Shown in pieces: positions 59,701 to 64,000 of a DNA stretch of 64,000 nt. The position numbers were made by a program, and so were the translations under genes. Under the pieces are notes generated by a model. The model searched no databases. It was not told the origin of the DNA and saw nothing but the letters and a program-made list of their open reading frames with translations. Source of the stretch: Ziziphus jujuba (lineage: Eukaryota > Streptophyta > Magnoliopsida > Rosales > Rhamnaceae); contig NC_083379.1 of the NCBI RefSeq assembly GCF_031755915.1, forward strand, positions 20,098,001 through 20,162,000, written 5' to 3'. Position 1 is the stretch's first letter, and each line of letters begins with the position of its first letter.

Positions 59701-62700
59701 TTATAGGTTGTACCTAAGTGTTAAATTGTTTAAGCATCTCCATGTATCTGATATTTTCAGTAGGTGTCAAGGCCTACCATTACCGACCTTTCAAGAAAAT
59801 ATATTGCTCTATCATCCTGACTAGATGAGTGGCCTGAACTAACCTAGGTTCTAAAAGAAATAATAAAAGAACACCAAAAAATAAACCCAATTCTATTATT
59901 TGGCTTGAATAAAATAGAACTATGCCAATTTTGCGAAACTAGAAAAGAAAAGAAAATTCAATAATCAGTTTTTGGCTAATTTATGAACCATTAATTGAAT
60001 TTTGATATATGGTCTAGCCATATTGTTCATCAACAGAAACAGAATAATATGGGTGATAGAAGAAGTACAATCATTAATCTAATAGGAAAAATGACAGCAA
60101 AATAGGATTTATTACCTCCGAGATTTCTTTAGAAACACTGGTTTCATGAGGCACGATTAGAAATCTCTTGAATTAGATGTCTCACATTGAAAATTGAAAC
60201 TTAACGGCCTACAGGTTGATAAGCTGTAGAAAAAATTGAGCCTAAGTTTGTTGTTTCTTTGACATCAATTATTGTTAGGATGTTGATCTTTCTTGGCAAG
60301 CAAATTGTATTTTTCTTTGCTGGGTAAATGGTATTTTATTGAGTTCCAACTGTCAAAATTTATTTTATATATCAGTTTCCACCCTTATGATCACTTCTTT
60401 GGCATGCTGCTTGCATGTTTTGCATAGGGCATATATTCCTGATGAAACCAAACAATTGCATTTCCCCTTTTTCTTTTTTTGTGCTAAGTTCCTTATCTTT
60501 CTTTTGAAATCATAGTTTACAGAGTCCTTGTTTTTTTGTGGCTATGTGGTGCCAAATTCCAATGCCGTTGTTTCATTTGTCAGTGAGAAAATTCAATGGG
60601 TTCAATGTGAAGACTGCTTCAAATTGCGTAAATTGCCCGCCGATGCGCTTCTTCCTTCTAGGTGGACATGTTCTGATAATTCATGGGACCCAGAAAGGTA
60701 TGTCTTACATCTTTTTTCTGCTTTTGTATCCTGAAGTGTGTATCTTTTCTGTTTTGAGTACATTTTCCCTCATTTAATCTGTTGTTATTGTTGTGTGCCT
60801 ACTCAATTGATGCAAACATGCAGTTAAGAACCTGTGAGCCTTGTCAAAAAAATAAAAAAATTTTCATTTGTGCATTCATGATATTGGATTGGTGGTCTGA
60901 CTGCACTTTTTCAGGATTATAATCTGTTGTTGTATTAACTTCAGGTTGGATATGATGTAATGAAGTCTGAACTCCTTGAAAGTTTCCAATGTGTATTGGG
61001 TTATTGAAAATTTACGAGAAAGATATAATTTTGATGTTTGAGTTTGTGTTATTTTATTTTACGGCTTGTATACTGTCCTGCATGAACCTAGGCACCCTTC
61101 CTTTAAGCAGTTTTTTTTTTTTTTTTGGTTCTCTCTCTCTCTCTCTCTCTCTTTTGGCAACGCATTTATTTTTGGTTTTTGGTTTCTTTACTTAATTGTG
61201 TCTACTTTGTTTGCTTTCAGTGTTGGTTAGAGTTTGTTAAACATTTTAATTAACTAAAGGGGAGAGAGAGGGAGGGAGAGAGGAGAAGAGGGGGGGGGGG
61301 GGGGGGGGGGGGGGTTTGACCATAAACACCAAATTAAAACCCATTTGAATTTTTTTTTTTAATAATTATTTAAGATGCCTAACAAATTCTAGCTGCTACC
61401 AACACACATTAACAAAGCAAATTACACGCAATTAGGTAGAAAAACCTACACATAATCTAATGACACCTAGTCAACCTATTCCCTACACCCCTCCCCAATC
61501 TGTGGACATACACAATTAAAAAGAGAAGTTAAAAAGGAGAAATTTGACTGCAGGAAAGATACTTATATAAGCTCTAGAAAATATGGATGAATCGTGAATT
61601 GAAGTATGTCATTGGTATTGATATTGTTAAAAATTGTTACCAGATCCTCGTGTTCAGCTGCTCAAGAACTAACAGCGGAAGAGCTTGAAGATCTTATACC
61701 CCAGTCTGTTTCAGGTATGAATTACTTGGAAAAATACTGGATTTGTCTTTTTATACCCCTCATCCAGCCTTGTATGACTCACAGGAGTCGGACTTGGTTA
61801 ATTGTGACGCAAGGTACTGGAGTACCAAGTTAAGGTTCTTCAGTTTTGCTAGTTTTATAAGTTTTATTTTGAGTAATGGTGTCTGTATGTCATACTAAAT
61901 TATCAATTTGCAATTGGTTCTCATTGTGATTGGACAGTTGCTTCTAAGAAAATGAAGGCTGCTAAACTTGACTCAGAAAATTTGGAAGCCATGGAGGGGC
62001 TTGATACCCTTGCTAATTTAGCTATCATGGGAGAGGGTGAGTCACTCCAATCATCATCCCAGGCGACCACAAAGCACCCCAGACATAGACCTGGTTGCTC
62101 ATGTATTGTTTGCATCCAGCCCCCAAGTGGGAAGGGCCCCAAACACAAACAATCTTGCACCTGTAATGTCTGCTTGACGGTAAAACGCCGCTTCCGTACA
62201 TTGATGATGCGGCGTGAGAAAAAACAATCAGAGAAGGAAGCAGAGACTACACGCAAAAAGCAGCAAGTATCACTACCTGATAAGTTTGATAATGAGTCCA
62301 ATTTAACTAGCAACACAGGAAATAGTCCAAATCAGAAAAGAGAGTTCCATGATGGTTCTGATGATGAGCCAAGTAGGATGAAATCGTCTACTTCACCTTT
62401 TAAAGGTCAAATTGACCTGAATATCCAGCCAGAGCGGGAGGATGAACTGTCACCTGGTTCTGATTCTGGTGGCATAATTAAGTTTGTCCAAGATAATCCA
62501 GCGAGGTATCTCAGACAGCAGAGGTTATCAAGTTCTGGTGGCAGTGAAAACTCATCTGGCAATTTGTCTCAGCGAGATGGAGGTGATGCAATTGGAGACA
62601 AACTCAACAATGGCATCAACCTTGGCAGGAATCTTCACGATGCCAGTGACGACCATCCTTCAAGTATATCAATGAAGGCATCGGCATCGACCACTGCAAC

Positions 62701-62707
62701 TGGATAA
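48508..62707 (+). CDS. VAL1: VAL1/HSI2-type B3-domain transcriptional repressor, 14 exons, 887 aa
   Basis: VAL proteins bind RY motifs and recruit Polycomb and histone-deacetylase complexes to silence seed-maturation genes and FLC in the nucleus. Coding exons are 48508-48644, 51550-51631, 51737-51835, 53135-53471, 53677-54016, 54264-54360, 55807-55981, 56333-56412, 57369-57416, 57518-57781, 58784-58833, 60584-60697, 61644-61714 and 61938-62707. All introns are GT-AG and all phases join. Domains are a PHD-like cysteine-rich region (about 13-105, from CYNPECKEL to GVHCGCIVS) and B3 (about 338-455, with [20 protein letters not shown] and [20 protein letters not shown]). They continue with [19 protein letters not shown], a CW zinc finger (570-607, [16 protein letters not shown], then [12 protein letters not shown]), a Cys-rich block (about 685-720, [14 protein letters not shown]) and an EAR motif IDLNIQP near 789. 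Intron 1 is 2.9 kb. It is longer than the roughly 790-residue Arabidopsis VAL1, and VAL2 is possible. Confidence 0.93.
50748..50790. repeat. TTA microsatellite in VAL1 intron 1
   Basis: About ten TTA units are followed by TTTA units. Poly-A (about 19) at 50239-50257 lies in the same intron. Confidence 0.85.
56437..56590. repeat. 90-bp direct duplication in VAL1 intron 8
   Basis: The block tgtatatgcatctaataa at about 56437 recurs at about 56527. It is followed in both by a ggtttaagtggtcattaaaa block, with a period of 90 bp and a few differences. It begins about 25 bp after exon 8. Confidence 0.82.
58857..58995. repeat. 70-bp tandem duplication in VAL1 intron 11
   Basis: The block ctgaaatttttatttaattt starts at 58857 and at 58927. 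Each copy runs on to an acttaatcatgctt block and a tgtg run. Confidence 0.85.
59365..59695. repeat. 162-bp tandem duplication in VAL1 intron 11
   Basis: The block ccataattttattaaaa at 59391 recurs as ccataattctattaaaa at 59553. Both copies continue with a gtgaggtttt or gtgagggttt block and a catcttagttgcat block ending in attatgtggcata. The copies differ by several substitutions and small gaps. Confidence 0.82.
61131..61152. repeat. CT dinucleotide run in VAL1 intron 12
   Basis: About eleven CT units directly follow a poly-T run at about 61111-61126. They lie roughly 100 bp before a long purine tract on the same strand. Confidence 0.9.
61256..61314 (+). repeat. 59-base pure purine tract ending in 25 consecutive G, in VAL1 intron 12
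   Basis: After aaagg the sequence holds only A and G (61256-61314) and closes with 25 G (61290-61314). It lies in the intron between the CW exon (ends 60697) and exon 13 (starts 61644). Such a tract can fold as a G-quadruplex or triplex. The true length is uncertain because long G runs are prone to sequencing and assembly error. Confidence 0.9.
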
Positions 62708-63918
62708 TACAGTTAATTCTTTTTATCATATGCTAATATTGATCATCAACAACTTTGGGCCATCGAAGCTGGGTTGTAGATCTGTCCGCATTGGTATTAC
62801 TCATCTTCTGGTCTGTACATAAAAAGGAAGAGGCTGTGAAGAGGGCAACATGGTTGACAAACAATAGTATGCTATGGTATGGTCCCACTCTAAAGTGATG
62901 TAATTTGTAGAGGTCGTATTAAGTAGGGAAATGTTGAATATGCAACTGAAAGTGAGTAGCAGGTTGAAGCTATTTTACTTTATTTTCAGGAGCTCACCTT
63001 GCTGCCTCCGTGTAGTTGACATTGAGGATGTAACAAATTTCTATTTTCTCGGCTCAGTAAAGTAGAAATTGCTTCAGATTTTCTTCTTGCGTTGCAAAAG
63101 TCGAATACTAATTTAGGTAATTGGTGGAATCCGAACTGCCTGTGTACAACAAAATCCAGATTGTTTTCTTATATATTTGAGACATAAGTATGACCCATTT
63201 TTGTTCAATCATGAGTTTATTTAGATGAAAGTTGGATTACTTTGTAGCATTGTTTGGTATAGGATACAGGAAAAACAGGGAGAGAAAGTAGAGGTGGATT
63301 GAATCCATTTTAGTATTGTATTTGCAATAAATAGATTGCGATATGCACAATTAACCTTTCTTAATATTAGAAGGTATTTTATAGTTAATATTATCGTAAG
63401 TCTGGTCCATGGCGGGTTCATGGTGAGGGGTTGAGGGCAAGCTTTTTGACTTGAAGCCATTCATAAGTAATATGACCACAAAATCCGGATGCCTCCACAT
63501 GGAGAGGGACATAGGACCAAGTCAACGTAACATGATGACTGAATCTATATTTGAAAAATATAATATTAATAAATAAAAAAAAAAGATGCCACGTGTTAAT
63601 TAAGGAGCAAGACGAGTTATAAGCAAATTTAAACGGATAATTTGGCTGGTCATAATCCCAAAGCAAGCCGTAGCCTCTCATACTTTTCCATCCCAACCAA
63701 AATTAAGGAAACTTCGTCTTTCGTCCATTTGTAGCTTACACTTCCTGCCTTTGTCACCTTCTGTCTCTTCCTCCTCCTCCCTCATTAGACAGAAGGTGAT
63801 GAAGAGCATCTGCAATGTGAAGCCCCAAAGCCCCCAACACACCTTCAATACAAGAAGAAAAACCAAATACCTTCTCTAATTTTCTTAAATAACCATATAT
63901 AACTGGCCAGCTTTGTGC

Positions 63919-63949
<31 letters not shown>

Positions 63950-64000
63950 TGGTTTTCTTCATCTAATTTGATTTTGTTTGGATTTTGGAATTTCATTAGA
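62708..64000. other. 3' untranslated and downstream region of VAL1, no further gene supported
   Basis: An aataaat motif at about 63327 could belong to the polyadenylation region. From about 63690 the sequence is CT-rich on the plus strand, and an AT/AC dinucleotide run lies at 63919-63949. Open stretches on the minus strand (for example 63754-63996) show no family features and include the dinucleotide run, so I do not call a gene. Confidence 0.5.

Noticed and set aside
61921..62316. Minus-strand ORF opposite VAL1 exon 14
   Set aside because: It mirrors the last exon and has no family features.
63754..63996. Minus-strand ORF at the right edge, possibly the start of a next gene
   Set aside because: It includes an AT/AC dinucleotide run translated as YIYIYIY and has no domain; the rest of any gene would be outside the window.
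1..64000. CRISPR arrays, bacterial operons, rRNA or tRNA genes
   Set aside because: The window is plant nuclear DNA; no regularly spaced repeats and no tRNA or rRNA sequence were seen.

Overview
This is a window of eudicot nuclear chromosome. It is AT-rich, carries two genes with many small GT-AG introns, and is otherwise full of degenerate plant transposons. I cannot name the species.

Layout. Positions 1-4692 hold an old Ty1/copia element on the minus strand; its outer LTR is cut by the window edge. Positions 4715-5916 hold the 3' end of a second copia pol gene on the plus strand, followed by a 372-bp tandem repeat. From 7509 to 29612 there is one large Tat-type Ty3/gypsy element, bounded by 543/546-bp LTRs and a 5-bp duplication (TGTCC). 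It has decayed gag-pol, an antisense gene of the plant-mobile-domain (PMD) family between pol and the 3' LTR, and two younger insertions. These are a 2.6-kb solo LTR (18681-21284, duplication GAATG) and a 7.07-kb Mutator-like element (MULE, 21831-28895) with about 400-bp terminal inverted repeats and a 9-bp duplication matching at 8 of 9 bases. The MULE carries a broken FAR1/MuDR-type transposase. It also carries fragments of two host genes that look captured: UPM1 (siroheme synthesis) and an AAE14-like acyl-activating enzyme (phylloquinone synthesis). A piece of another gypsy element lies between them.

Two intact host genes follow, both on the plus strand. The first is a ten-exon sphingosine/long-chain-base kinase (31021-36422, 484 aa, SPHK1-like). 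The second is a fourteen-exon VAL1/HSI2-type B3 repressor (48508-62707, 887 aa) with PHD-like, B3, CW and EAR parts. I spliced both by hand; every exon joins in frame at GT-AG borders. About 12 kb of AT-rich sequence without a recognisable gene separates them, and nothing can be supported after 62707.

The two host genes have no evident shared pathway. One makes a phosphorylated sphingolipid signal; the other silences seed-maturation and flowering genes. The most interesting material is the layered transposon block: its order of insertion can be read from target-site duplications, and it holds gene fragments on the strand opposite to the transposase.
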